From assembly GCF_004361735.1 (NCBI RefSeq), contig NZ_SNVV01000014.1, forward strand, positions 62,001 through 126,000: a stretch of DNA of 64,000 nucleotides, given 5' to 3'. The notes under the pieces are model-generated. The model was not told where the DNA came from and ran no database searches. It saw only the letters and a list, made by a program, of their open reading frames with translations. The position numbers and the translations under genes were made by a program. Within the stretch, counting starts at the first letter, position 1, and each line of letters starts with the position of its first letter. The DNA is from Azoarcus indigens (lineage in GTDB: Bacteria > Pseudomonadota > Gammaproteobacteria > Burkholderiales > Rhodocyclaceae). Positions 47,519 through 58,359 of the stretch are shown piece after piece.

Positions 47519-48249
47519 GCCTCGGCCTCCTCGCTGGCGTCGTACTGCAGGCTGCGCGTTTGTACGCCCAGCACCTTCGCCAGCCAAGGCGGCGGACGCT
47601 TCAGCGTGCCCTGCAGCTGGGTCAGGGCCTCGCGGGCATTTCCGCCTACCGGGAATTTCACCGGATGCACGCCAGCGCGCACCACCTTGGCCGCCGCGGG
47701 GCCGCCGATGGACTGCATGTAGGCAAGGTGACAATCGGCGATCAGTTCGGCCCGGGCGGCGTTGCGATCCTCTGCCTCATCGCAGGAAAGGGTGGAGCGG
47801 ATCTCGGCCAGCCACAGGCCCCTCTCGGAGATCAGATAGATCAGGAAGCGGGCACAGGAGCCGAAGTGGCCATCCAGCAGTTCGCCGGAATTGGAGGCAA
47901 CCGCGACCCGAAGCATGCCGGCGGCGTCGGGGACGTCGGCATCCAGCTTGGGCAAGCCATCTTCCACGCCTTCACCCCACAGGTAGCGCACCGCGGTCTT
48001 CAGGGCTTCGCCGTCCACGCCGGGATCGACGATTTCATCGCCCTGCAGCATGGTCTTGATGTCGGCGACGGTGACCCGCGCCAGCTTGTCGTCGGTAACC
48101 GGCAGGCCGAGGCGGTCGCCCAGCGCGCGGACGAAAGCGGGGATGTCCACACCGGGCAGGGCGCGCGCCGCCAGCGCGATGCGCAGGGCGGCCTCTCGGG
48201 ACACCGGACTGCCAAGCGGCGAGCCGGCCGTACTGGAAGTGGCGTTCAT
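47515..48249 (-). CDS. nifY: NifY/NafY-type nitrogenase cofactor-carrier protein
   Basis: 244 residues. I chose ATG 48249 (GAGG six bases upstream) over an in-frame ATG 12 bases earlier. N-terminal helical domain (about 15-95; ALRIALAARALPGVDIPAFVRALGDRLGLP) like the apo-nitrogenase-binding domain of NafY, then a NifX-like domain (about 118-225; LRVAVASNSGELLDGHFGSCARF), which binds FeMo-cofactor or its precursors in this family. Position after nifHDKT matches nifY in Azotobacter. Confidence 0.88.
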   Translation of the reverse strand: MNATSSTAGSPLGSPVSREAALRIALAARALPGVDIPAFVRALGDRLGLPVTDDKLARVTVADIKTMLQGDEIVDPGVDGEALKTAVRYLWGEGVEDGLPKLDADVPDAAGMLRVAVASNSGELLDGHFGSCARFLIYLISERGLWLAEIRSTLSCDEAEDRNAARAELIADCHLAYMQSIGGPAAAKVVRAGVHPVKFPVGGNAREALTQLQGTLKRPPPWLAKVLGVQTRSLQYDASEEAEA

Positions 48250-48483
48250 GACGAGCCTCATCGGAATGCGTTCATTGCTGGAGGGTCAGCCTGCCCTCGT
48301 TGCCGGCCCGGCGGCAGGCCGCCGCTGCCGGGGTTGGCGGCGGCGGGCACCTGGCCCATCCGCTGCCGAAAGGCCGCCTTCCGTCAGGCATGAACGCATG
48401 GCCTCCATGCCATGCGCCCTTCCTCAGCGAGGCGGCAGGATGAAATAGCGAAAACCCTGCACAAACCCTGATACCGCGGACGC

Positions 48484-48708
48484 TCAGTCCGGCGCATCCA
48501 GGCGCTTGGCGCGGATCGTCACCGGCAGCCGCTCCGGTGGCACCTGTGGTTCGATGTAGTAGCTGCCGCCGTTGGCGAGTTTGATTTCCCCGCCCCACTT
48601 CTCGGGCGAGTCGAATTCGATGGAAGAGATGTTGTCTTCGAGGTCGCGCTTCGGCAGATAGAACACCAGCCCGCCTTGGTCGTTCTTCCGAATCATGATG
48701 TTGGCCAC
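48484..48708 (-). CDS. nifT: NifT/FixU protein
   Basis: 74 residues from GTG 48708, which has GGAG seven bases upstream and keeps the conserved IMIRKNDQGGLVFYLPKRDL start. C-terminal KWGGEIKLANGGSYYIEP is typical. NifT is small, usually between nifK and nifY, and of unclear role. The following 234 bp before nifY contain nothing I can name. Confidence 0.92.
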   Translation of the reverse strand: MANIMIRKNDQGGLVFYLPKRDLEDNISSIEFDSPEKWGGEIKLANGGSYYIEPQVPPERLPVTIRAKRLDAPD

Positions 48709-48786
48709 AACGGAACTCCTGGGTGAATGTGCCGCTCGGCGAGGTCCGAACACGGCGATCTGCAACGCGGAAAGCGAAAAGCGGCC

Positions 48787-48849
48787 TCCTTCCCCGGAGG
48801 GAAGGAAACCGTGGCGCCCGGCACCGCCGCCCTGAGGCGGGGCGCCGGG
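48787..48849 (-). other. Tandem hairpins in nifK-nifT intergenic region
   Basis: Two stems: a 7-bp stem at 48787-48806 and a larger one at 48817-48849 (CCCGGC and CCGCC arms pairing with GGCGG and GCCGGG). They follow the nifK stop by about 10 bp and may stabilise the nifHDK mRNA or reduce read-through to nifT. Confidence 0.55.
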
Positions 48850-48859
48850 CCAAGCCGAC

Positions 48860-50428
48860 TCAACGAACCAGGTCGTAGTTGTAGTCGGTGGTGCCCATGC
48901 CGCGGGTTTCGTCGTCCAGACGCTCGAGGACGGCATTCACCAGGGTGGTCAGCACATACATCGCGCCTTCGTAGCCCAGGGTGGTCATGCGGTGCAGGTG
49001 GTGACGGTCGAAGATCGGGAAGCCGAGGCGGATCAGCGGAACCTCGAACTGCTTGCCCTTGTACAGCGTGTCGCGCTGGATGTACTTGCCGTAGGAATTG
49101 CCGATGAGGAAATCCGGCTTCTCGGTGAAGCACAGCGAGCGCATGTGCCACAGGTCGTTGCCCGCGTAAATCTTGCAGGCGGCGCCTTGCGGGTAGCTGT
49201 CGAGGATCTTCTGCACAGCCTTGCTCCAACGCTTGCTGGCGTTGTTGGACAGGATGTGGATCGGCTCCGCCCCCAGTTCCAGCAGGAACTTGACCATGCC
49301 GATGACGAAGTCGGGGTCGCCGTACAGCGCGAACTTCTTGCCATGCAGCCAGGTGTGGGAGTCCTGCATCATGTCGACCAGGCGACCGCGCTCCACCGCC
49401 AGCTCTTCCGGAATCGCCTTGCCGGTGATCTCGGAGATCTTCATCAGGAACTCGTCGGTCCAGTCCAGGCCCATCGGAATGTTGAGCTTGGGAACGTCGT
49501 GGTTCCACACGGTTTCGGCGAACTTCTTCGATTTGTCCGACTGCCACGGCTGGGTGAAGATCGTGGTCAGCGCATTGGGCGCATCGGAGATCTCTTCCTG
49601 GGTGGTACCACCGGAGTACATGCGGAACTCGCCGTCGGACGGCGTATCCAGCACTTCGCTCGGGTCGGACAGCAGCGTGAAGCTGACATCCATCTGCTTC
49701 ATCATGCGCTTGATGACGCGATAGTTGCCCAGGTAGGTCTCGAAGCCCGGCACGAAGTTGATCTTGCCGTTGCTGCCAACCACCTTGCCTTCCATCTTGT
49801 TCAGCGTGAAGAAGCGTTGGAAGCCTTCGAACATGTTGTCCCAGCCGGTGGTGTGGCTACCGACGAAGGACGGGGTGTGCGCGAAGGGGACCGGGTAATC
49901 CTGCGGGATGTGCTCGGCCTTCTTGGCGTTGTTGATGAAGGCGTTCAGGTCGTCACCGATCACCTCGGCCATGCAGGTGGTGGAGACGGCGATGATGTCC
50001 GGCTTGTAGATCGCCTTGGCGTTCTCCAGGCCGTCGAACATGTTCTTCTGACCGCCGAACACCGCCGCATCTTCCGTCATGGAGTCGGACACGCAGGAAA
50101 CCGGCTCCTTGAAGTGACGGTTGAAGTAGGTGCGGAAGTAGGCGACACACCCTTGCGAACCGTGCACATACGGCATGGTGTTCTTGAAACCCAGCGAGCA
50201 CAGCACCGCACCCAGCGGCTGGCAGGCCTTGGCGGGGTTGATGGTGATCGCTTCACGCTTGAAGTTGAGTTCCTGGTATTCCTTGGACGTGGTCCACTGG
50301 AAGGTTTCATCAACCTTGTCCGCCGGAACGCGCTCTTCGTACAGGTCCTGTTTGTTCTTCAGGTTGGCCTTGTAGTCGTCGTCGCGGAACAAGGGGTAGC
50401 ACGGCTTGATATCGTCTACGGTCTGCAT
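48860..50428 (-). CDS. nifK: Nitrogenase MoFe protein beta subunit
   Basis: 522 residues. P-cluster cysteines in KACQPLGA, GSQGCVAY and STTCMAEVIGDD are present, plus the SDSMTEDAAVFGG segment. Pairs with NifD in the alpha2-beta2 MoFe protein. Begins MQTVDDIKPCYPLF with TAGGAG upstream; a hairpin with an AGATTG loop lies just before. Confidence 0.98.
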   Translation of the reverse strand: MQTVDDIKPCYPLFRDDDYKANLKNKQDLYEERVPADKVDETFQWTTSKEYQELNFKREAITINPAKACQPLGAVLCSLGFKNTMPYVHGSQGCVAYFRTYFNRHFKEPVSCVSDSMTEDAAVFGGQKNMFDGLENAKAIYKPDIIAVSTTCMAEVIGDDLNAFINNAKKAEHIPQDYPVPFAHTPSFVGSHTTGWDNMFEGFQRFFTLNKMEGKVVGSNGKINFVPGFETYLGNYRVIKRMMKQMDVSFTLLSDPSEVLDTPSDGEFRMYSGGTTQEEISDAPNALTTIFTQPWQSDKSKKFAETVWNHDVPKLNIPMGLDWTDEFLMKISEITGKAIPEELAVERGRLVDMMQDSHTWLHGKKFALYGDPDFVIGMVKFLLELGAEPIHILSNNASKRWSKAVQKILDSYPQGAACKIYAGNDLWHMRSLCFTEKPDFLIGNSYGKYIQRDTLYKGKQFEVPLIRLGFPIFDRHHLHRMTTLGYEGAMYVLTTLVNAVLERLDDETRGMGTTDYNYDLVR

Positions 50429-50441
50429 TTAAGGCTCCTAG

Positions 50442-50469
50442 ACCCGGCCACCAATCTGTGGACACGGGT
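50442..50469 (-). other. AGATTG-loop hairpin in nifK leader
   Basis: On the minus strand arms 50458-50469 and 50442-50451 pair over about 10 bp (CCAC/GTGG next to the loop, two bulged T) around the loop AGATTG. A hairpin with the same loop but changed stem bases precedes nifD. It ends 13 bp before the nifK start codon. Confidence 0.6.
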
Positions 50470-50528
50470 GCGAGTGCATTCGGTACCCCACGCGCCAGGA
50501 CGGCGCATGGGGTTCATCCAAGAGGTGA

Positions 50529-52004
50529 TCAGGCGGCAGCCTTCACTTCCTCGGTCGCTTCGGTCTTCTTCCACGGCGGGGTCTGCTTGCCCCAGCACGG
50601 GTTGTTCAGGGTCATGTCCATGTCGCGGGCGAAGATCGCGAAACCGTCATAACCGTGATACGGACCGGAGTAGTCCCAGCTGTGCATCTGGCGGAAAGGG
50701 ATGCCCATCTTTTGGTAGATGTACTTTTCCTTGATGCCGGAACCGACGAGGTCGGGCTTGATGCGCTTGACGAACTCTTCCAGCTCGAAGCCGGTGACGT
50801 CGTCGTACAGCAGGGTCGCATTGCCCATTTCCTGGATGGTGCGGTCGTAGTCGTCGTTGTGGGCGAACTCATAACCCGTGCCCACGACTTCCATGCCGAG
50901 GTCTTCGTACGCGCCGATGACGTGACGCGGACGCAGGCCACCGATGTACAGCATGACGCGCTTGCCCTGGAGACGCGGCTTGTACTTGTCGACGACGGCT
51001 TGCATCATCGGCTTGTACTTGGCGATGACGCGCTCGGCACCTTCCTTGATCTTGTCGTCGAAGAAGGCGGCGATGCGGCGCAGGGATTCTTCGATCTTGG
51101 TCGGGCCGAAGAAGTTGTATTCCATCCAGGGAATGCCGTACTTCTCTTCCATGTGCCGGCTGATGTAGTTCATCGAGCGGTAGCAGTGGAGAAGGTTCAG
51201 CTTGGCCTTCGGGGTGTTTTCCATTTCGGCGATGGTGCCGTCGCCGGACCACTGGGCGATCACGCGCAGGCCCATCTCTTCCAGGAAGATACGGGAAGCC
51301 CAGGCGTCGCCGCCGATGTTGTAGTCGCCGATGATGGTGACGTCGTACGGGGTGCCTTCGAACTCCTTGCCGTCGCGGTTGGACAGCACGTAGTCACGGA
51401 TGGCGTCGTTGGCGATGTGGTGGCCCAGGGACTGGGACACGCCACGGAAGCCTTCGCAGCGGACCGGCACGACAACCTTGTTGTACTGGGCGGCAGCCTT
51501 CTTGGACACGGCTTCGATGTCGTCGCCGATCAGGCCGATCGGGCACTCGGACTGTACCGAGATGCCCTTGTTCAGCGGGAACAGGCCTTCGATCTCTTCC
51601 ATCGCCTTGGCCAGCTTCTTGTCGCCGCCGAAGACGATGTCCTTCTCCTGGAAGTCGGACGTGAAGTTGATTTCGGCGAAGGTGTTAACGCCGGTGGTGC
51701 CCACGTAGTAGTTGCGGCGGCCGCCACGGGAGTATTGGCCACAGCCAACCGGACCGTGGGAGATGTGGATCATGTCCTTGACCGGACCCCACACCACGCC
51801 GCGGGAACCCGCGTAGGCGCAGCCGCGGATGGTCATCACGCCGGGCAGCGACTTACGGTTGGAGGTGATGCACTTCTTGGACTGGGTGACGCTCTGGTCA
51901 TTGACCGCCAGGTGCTTGGCGCGGTCCTTCTTCGCCTTCTCGGGATAAACCTCCAGCACCTCCTGGATGAGGGCGTCGGTTTCTTCGCGGGTCAGGTTCG
52001 ACAT
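50529..52004 (-). CDS. nifD: Nitrogenase MoFe protein alpha subunit
   Basis: 491 residues from [14 protein letters not shown]-cluster cysteines in [20 protein letters not shown] and [13 protein letters not shown]; FeMo-cofactor ligands are the Cys in [11 protein letters not shown] and the His in [16 protein letters not shown]. Second gene of the nifH operon. Preceded by GGAGAAG. Confidence 0.98.
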   Translation of the reverse strand: MSNLTREETDALIQEVLEVYPEKAKKDRAKHLAVNDQSVTQSKKCITSNRKSLPGVMTIRGCAYAGSRGVVWGPVKDMIHISHGPVGCGQYSRGGRRNYYVGTTGVNTFAEINFTSDFQEKDIVFGGDKKLAKAMEEIEGLFPLNKGISVQSECPIGLIGDDIEAVSKKAAAQYNKVVVPVRCEGFRGVSQSLGHHIANDAIRDYVLSNRDGKEFEGTPYDVTIIGDYNIGGDAWASRIFLEEMGLRVIAQWSGDGTIAEMENTPKAKLNLLHCYRSMNYISRHMEEKYGIPWMEYNFFGPTKIEESLRRIAAFFDDKIKEGAERVIAKYKPMMQAVVDKYKPRLQGKRVMLYIGGLRPRHVIGAYEDLGMEVVGTGYEFAHNDDYDRTIQEMGNATLLYDDVTGFELEEFVKRIKPDLVGSGIKEKYIYQKMGIPFRQMHSWDYSGPYHGYDGFAIFARDMDMTLNNPCWGKQTPPWKKTEATEEVKAAA

Positions 52005-52020
52005 CTTGCTTCTCCTTTTC

Positions 52021-52047
52021 ATGCCGGCACCAATCTGTGCACGGCAC
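52021..52047 (-). other. AGATTG-loop hairpin in nifD leader
   Basis: On the minus strand GTGCCG-T-GCAC pairs with GTGCCGGCAT over 10 bp (one bulged T) around loop AGATTG. It ends 17 bp before the nifD start. Counterpart of the nifK leader hairpin. Confidence 0.65.
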
Positions 52048-52064
52048 TCAAGACAGGATTCAAG

Positions 52065-52090
52065 TCCGGGCGCGGCAGGCCCCGCCCGGA
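52065..52090 (-). other. Hairpin just after nifH
   Basis: Eight-base arms (52065-52072 and 52083-52090, TCCGGGCG with its complement) lie 35 bp after the nifH stop. No T-run. Such structures after nifH often protect nifH mRNA and favour its excess over nifDK; that role is inference here. Confidence 0.55.
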
Positions 52091-52124
52091 TTCACTCGAT
52101 TGAGACTTTCTGCAGCGAAGCCGA

Positions 52125-54091
<1,967 letters not shown>

Positions 54092-54112
54092 ACTGCCTTG
54101 CCTGCCGCCCGC

Positions 54113-54128
54113 TGTCGCAAAGCCGACA
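54113..54128. promoter_or_regulatory. NifA upstream activator site before SIR2-like gene
   Basis: TGT-CGCAAAGCCG-ACA is a perfect TGT-N10-ACA, 22 bp after the draT stop and 108 bp upstream of a -24/-12 element pointing at the SIR2-like gene. Confidence 0.6.
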
Positions 54129-54235
54129 ACTGCGCCACGGCACGCCGACATCAACCGCTGGCATCCCGCGGCAGCCACAGCCGCGCTTCTGTGCGTTGCG
54201 CGCCACTGCGGCAGCCGCGTGCCCCAGCGCGCCAA

Positions 54236-54251
54236 TGGCATCGTTCTTGCG
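54236..54251 (+). promoter_or_regulatory. Sigma-54 promoter of SIR2-like and hemerythrin genes
   Basis: TGGCATCGTTCTTGCG: GG and GC are 10 bases apart as required, with TGGCA and TTGC intact. It lies 58 bp before the SIR2-like start. With the NifA site upstream this makes a nif-type promoter separate from draT. Confidence 0.6.
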
Positions 54252-54308
54252 GTTTCACAGTCCGGAGCGGCCCAGACCGCTTCGCCCGACCTCGACAAGG
54301 AAACTCCC

Positions 54309-55157
54309 ATGAACGCTGTCTTCGATCAGATCCGGGCCGGCCTCGCCGCAGGCGAAGTCGTCCCCTTCATCGGCGCCGACGCGCTCGCCGACGTCACCCA
54401 CGCGGGCGACGGCCGCAAGATTCCGGCCACCAGCGACGAACTCATCTACTCCCTCAACAACGGCCAGCCGATGGCACCGCGCCTGATGTACGAGTTCCCC
54501 CGCGCGGCCATGAACGTTGAACTCAAGCGCGGCCGCAGCGCGGTCAACCGCTGGCTGGAGCAGACCTATGGCGACAACAGCTGGTCGGAAGCCTCGCTGC
54601 ACCGCTGGCTGGCCGAGCAGAAGCTGCCCTACATCGTCGACATCAACCGCGACACCGGCCTGCAGAAGCTCTACGCCAACCGGCCGCACACCCTCATCGC
54701 CGGCGTTGCCCGCATCGCCGGCACCGCCTACCGCTACAAGCTCTACAAACACGATGGCGAGAAGTACAGCGCCGCGGTGGACGAGAGCGAGATCGACCCG
54801 GCCGCGCCCATCCTATTCAAGCCCTGTGGCAGCCCGTGGCCCGAAGGCAACTGGATCGCCTCGGATGCCGACTTCGTCGACTACATCACCGAGCTGATGG
54901 GCGGCTTCGCCATCCCCGGCTTCCTCAAGCAGCGCCGCGTCGGCCTCAAGTACTTGGTCGCCGGCATCCGCCTGAACCGCGACACCCAGCGCATGCTGCT
55001 TTCCGACATCATCTTCAGCGCCGCGCAACCTGCCGGCTGGGCGCTGATTCCGGGCGCCAACGACAAGGAGAAGCGCTTCTGCGCCCGCCTCGGCCTCACC
55101 GTCATCGACGCCGACGTGCGCGAACTGGCCGGCCTGCCGCTGGCCGAGGCCGCCTGA
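54309..55157 (+). CDS. SIR2-like domain protein associated with nif genes
   Basis: 282 residues, soluble. N-terminal GEVVPFIGADAL corresponds to the nucleotide loop of SIR2_2 proteins, YIVDINRDTGLQKLY to their usual T-N-Y-D region, and ILFKPCGSP to the K-L-H-G motif. Both the Asn/Asp arrangement and the His differ, so NAD+ hydrolysis or deacylation is doubtful. GGAAAC precedes ATG 54309. Own NifA/sigma-54 promoter; hemerythrin gene follows 24 bp later. Function unknown; linkage to DraT suggests a role in nitrogenase control. Confidence 0.8.
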   Translation: MNAVFDQIRAGLAAGEVVPFIGADALADVTHAGDGRKIPATSDELIYSLNNGQPMAPRLMYEFPRAAMNVELKRGRSAVNRWLEQTYGDNSWSEASLHRWLAEQKLPYIVDINRDTGLQKLYANRPHTLIAGVARIAGTAYRYKLYKHDGEKYSAAVDESEIDPAAPILFKPCGSPWPEGNWIASDADFVDYITELMGGFAIPGFLKQRRVGLKYLVAGIRLNRDTQRMLLSDIIFSAAQPAGWALIPGANDKEKRFCARLGLTVIDADVRELAGLPLAEAA

Positions 55158-55181
55158 GCGCCGCCGCCCGAGCGTAACCCG

Positions 55182-55580
55182 ATGAGCATCTTTGTCTGGG
55201 ACGACGCCCGCCACGCCCTCGGCGTGGCGGAAATGGACCACACCCACCGCGAATTCATCGAACTCGCCGACCGCCTCGCCACCGCCGACGACAACGCCTT
55301 CCCCGCCCTGTTCGCCACGCTCCTGGACCATACCCGCAGCCACTTCTCCGCCGAAGACGCCACCATGAAGGCCACCCGCTTCAGCGCCATCGGCGAACAC
55401 ATCGGCGAGCACCAGCGGGTACTGATGGAGCTGCGCCAGTTCAACCGCAGCGTGCAGGCCGGACGCATGCGCATGGCCCGTGCCTATGTGCGCGAGAATC
55501 TGCGCGACTGGTTCAACCTCCATCTGGCGACCATGGACTCGGCGCTGGCCGCACACCTGAAACAGATCGGCACACGCTGA
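55182..55580 (+). CDS. Bacteriohemerythrin
   Basis: 132 residues. Di-iron ligands are seen in order: His in MDHTHREF, HTRSHFSAED, HIGEHQRVL, and HLATMD near the C-terminus. Stand-alone hemerythrins bind O2 reversibly. It is 24 bp after the SIR2-like gene and likely shares its nif-type promoter, so a role in supplying or sequestering O2 near nitrogenase is plausible. Confidence 0.92.
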   Translation: MSIFVWDDARHALGVAEMDHTHREFIELADRLATADDNAFPALFATLLDHTRSHFSAEDATMKATRFSAIGEHIGEHQRVLMELRQFNRSVQAGRMRMARAYVRENLRDWFNLHLATMDSALAAHLKQIGTR

Positions 55581-56053
55581 AACGCCAGGGCGGAAGCATC
55601 CACCCGGCCTCGGCGCCTGCCGGTCGGCAACGCCGCCTCCGGCGCTCCCCGACCGGCAGCCCCCCGCGAGCCGCAGCACAACCTTCATCCCGAAGGCATG
55701 AATGCCGCGCCGTGGCTGTTGCAAGAAGGCCAGGATGCGAAGCCGTCGCTCCGCCCTGACACCAAACCCTGTGGGGATTTCCTCAGGGAGGTCGCGCGTC
55801 CTCCTCTAAGCTGGAGCTCCCGGAGCGCCTCCGCCCACCCGCGCTTGCGTGGCGGGGCAGCGCGGCTCGCCCTCGCACCCAGGTCCGTTCCCCGACGGTG
55901 CGCAACTTGCGCCAACGCCCCTGAAAACCCGCGGAAATCCTTGAAACACGCTTTACAGCCGGTCACATACTGAGAGCCGCAAGCGCTATCAATGCGGAAA
56001 GTGGCCGCCTATGCTGGCTTTCCCGAGAACAGCCTTTCTGGCGGAGAAGCACC
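55581..56053. other. Intergenic region without recognisable gene
   Basis: 473 bp. A possible weak promoter (CTTTACA at 55945 and CATACT at 55966) lies about 85 bp before the DUF3300 gene. A 91-codon frame at 55698-55973 has no family resemblance and I do not support it. Confidence 0.5.
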
Positions 56054-57697
56054 ATGCGTCGCTTCCTACGTGACGTTGCCCGCGGCCTGCTCGTCACCCT
56101 CTGTCTGCTGATGACCGCCCACGCCCAGCAGGATGAGGACCGCCTCGCGCGGATGGACCAACTGCTGGCGCCCATCGCGCTCTACCCGGATGCGCTGCTC
56201 AATCAAATCCTGATGGCATCCACCTACCCCGCCGACGTGATCGAAGCCGCCGGCTGGTCGCGCGCCAATCCCGAACTCAGCGGCGACGAAGCGGTACGCG
56301 CAGTGTCGCGCTATGACTGGGATCCCAGCGTGCAGTCGCTGGTCGCCTTCCCCCAGGTACTGGCCACGCTGGAAAGCCAGCCCGACTGGGTGCAGGAGCT
56401 GGGCGACGCCTTCCTCGCCGAACCCGGACTGGTCATGGACAGGGTGCAATACCTGCGCCTGCAGGCCCGCCGCAGCGGCAAACTGGTGAGTAATACCCGA
56501 CAGCGCGTCATCGTCGAAAACGGCCCTGCCAATGGCGTCCGGCGCGAGGTCATCGTCATCGAGAGCGTGCGGCCCACGGTGGTCTACGTGCCGGTATACG
56601 ACCCGGTGGTGGTGTTCGGCCCGTGGTGGTGGCCGGCCTTCCCGCCCTACCATTTCGCTCCGCCGCCTCGTTACGGAATGTCTCTGCAGTTTTACGGCGG
56701 CATCGGCTTCGGCGTCGGCGTTTTCATCACCGACGCACTGTGGAGCCATAGCGACTGGCATCGCCGCTATGTGCTCATCGACGTGCCACGCTACAACCGC
56801 CTCTACCGCGCCCACCCGCTGCCCCCCGCCTATGACCGCCGCCCCTGGACGCACGACCCGGCCCATCGCGGTGGCGTGGCCTACCGAGACCTGAAGGAGC
56901 GCGACCGTTTCATGCCCGCGCCCGGTTTCGGCGGCACCGCCCGCCCCGACGGACGCCGCGACAATCGCCCGGACGGCGCGCCGGGCTTGCGCCCCGACAA
57001 GCAGCCTCCTCGGCCGGGGGAAGGCTGGCGGTCCGCAGCCCGCGCCGACGATTCGCGCCAGGCGCAGCGCGAGCGCGCTCAGGAGATGTTCCGTGAGCGG
57101 GGCGGCTTCGGCAGCCCTGACGGCAACGAGGAGCGCCGCAACCGCGGCAACGACGAATTCCGCCGCAACGATGCTCCGCAACCGGGGCGCAGGCTGGAAA
57201 CCGCCCGTCCGGGCGAAGAGCGCCGGCCAGCCGAAGAACGCGGCCGGGGCAACGACGACCGCCGGGAACGTGCCCGCCCCGATCCCGGCCCTGCCTTTGG
57301 CGGCCATGGCGCCAACCTGTCGGAGCGCCCCGGCCGCGGATCAGAAGGCGCCCGGCAGGAAGATCGCCGTGGCCCGGACCGCCGCGTCACGGCCACCCGC
57401 CCGCCCGAAGCGCGGCCGACGCCGGGGCCGGATTTCCGCCCCGCTGCCGGCTTCACCCCCGGCTATGGCCGAAACGGCCATCCGCAGGGCGTCGAACGTG
57501 GCAATGGCGGCCCGCCGCGCGAGGGCGGCAGACCCGAAGCGGGTGCGCAGGAGCGTCGCGCCGGCCCACCGCCCGCCGCACAGAGAGAAGAGACGCACGG
57601 CGGCCCGCCCCGCGGCGATCGCGAAGGCCGCGGCGACGGCGGCGGCCGGCCCAATCCCGGGAACCGCCCGGAGGCGCGCAACAACAACGACCGTTGA
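56054..57697 (+). CDS. DUF3300 secreted protein with long Arg/Gly/Pro-rich tail
   Basis: 547 residues with a signal peptide ending AHAQQDED. DUF3300 core about 25-220 (LLAPIALYPDALLNQILMAS, VQSLVAFPQVLATLESQPDW, RPTVVYVPVYDPVVVFGPWW). The second half (about 290-547) is low complexity, rich in Arg, Gly, Pro, Asp and Glu, probably disordered. Normally these proteins sit near the cell envelope. A SYLF-domain gene follows 26 bp later. Confidence 0.85.
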   Translation: MRRFLRDVARGLLVTLCLLMTAHAQQDEDRLARMDQLLAPIALYPDALLNQILMASTYPADVIEAAGWSRANPELSGDEAVRAVSRYDWDPSVQSLVAFPQVLATLESQPDWVQELGDAFLAEPGLVMDRVQYLRLQARRSGKLVSNTRQRVIVENGPANGVRREVIVIESVRPTVVYVPVYDPVVVFGPWWWPAFPPYHFAPPPRYGMSLQFYGGIGFGVGVFITDALWSHSDWHRRYVLIDVPRYNRLYRAHPLPPAYDRRPWTHDPAHRGGVAYRDLKERDRFMPAPGFGGTARPDGRRDNRPDGAPGLRPDKQPPRPGEGWRSAARADDSRQAQRERAQEMFRERGGFGSPDGNEERRNRGNDEFRRNDAPQPGRRLETARPGEERRPAEERGRGNDDRRERARPDPGPAFGGHGANLSERPGRGSEGARQEDRRGPDRRVTATRPPEARPTPGPDFRPAAGFTPGYGRNGHPQGVERGNGGPPREGGRPEAGAQERRAGPPPAAQREETHGGPPRGDREGRGDGGGRPNPGNRPEARNNNDR

Positions 57698-57723
57698 TTC
57701 CCTGCAGAGAGATGGAGTTTGCG

Positions 57724-58287
57724 ATGTTCCCGCGTAGTCGCACCACCCTGGCCCTGCTCCTCCTCGCCACCGCGTCCCCCACGGCGCAGGCGGCAGACGA
57801 GGCCGCACAGCAACGGGCGGAGATCCACCGCATGTGCGATGAAGCCCTGTCCACCCTATATGCCGCACGCCCGACCGCCCGCACCATCGTCGCCCGCTCC
57901 GCCGGCTACGGCTGCTTCTCCGGCTTCGGCGTCTCGCTGCTGCTGGGCGGCGCCGGCGCCCGCGGCATGGTGCGGGACAATGCCAGCGGAGAGGTGGTGT
58001 ACATGAACATGGGCCAGGCTAGCGCCGGGCTGGACATCGGCATCAAGGACTACCGTGAGGTGCTGGTCTTCCGCGACCGCGAGACCATACAGCGTTTCGT
58101 CGAGTCCGGCTGGCAGATCGCCGGCACTGCGAACGCTACCCTCAGGGTGAGCGATCGCGGCCTCGCCAGCGAGATCACCGAGGCCCTGCGCGATCCCATC
58201 GCCATCTACCCGATGACCCGCGCCGGCCTGGCGGCGGGCGTGGCCGCCGGCGGCCGCCGTTACTGGCGCGACGAACAGATCAACTGA
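57724..58287 (+). CDS. SYLF-domain (YSC84-like) secreted protein
   Basis: 187 residues with a signal peptide (MFPRSRTTLALLLLATASPT). Start 57724 has GGAG six bases upstream; ATG 57712 is possible. SYLF/YSC84 pattern: AGYGCFSGFGVSLLLGGAGA, RGMVRDNASGEVVYMNMGQA, SAGLDIGIKDYREVLVF. SYLF domains bind lipids. Paired with the DUF3300 gene. Function unclear. Confidence 0.85.
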   Translation: MFPRSRTTLALLLLATASPTAQAADEAAQQRAEIHRMCDEALSTLYAARPTARTIVARSAGYGCFSGFGVSLLLGGAGARGMVRDNASGEVVYMNMGQASAGLDIGIKDYREVLVFRDRETIQRFVESGWQIAGTANATLRVSDRGLASEITEALRDPIAIYPMTRAGLAAGVAAGGRRYWRDEQIN

Positions 58288-58359
58288 GGATAGACGGAGG
58301 CCGGCGCGCTGGTGGCGGGCATTTCCGGCAACGGCCGCCATGCTGCGGCTTCGCCTGCC

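Noticed and set aside
55698-55973. 91-codon frame in the hemerythrin-DUF3300 gap
   Set aside because: Composition like translated non-coding DNA, no ribosome site, no family.
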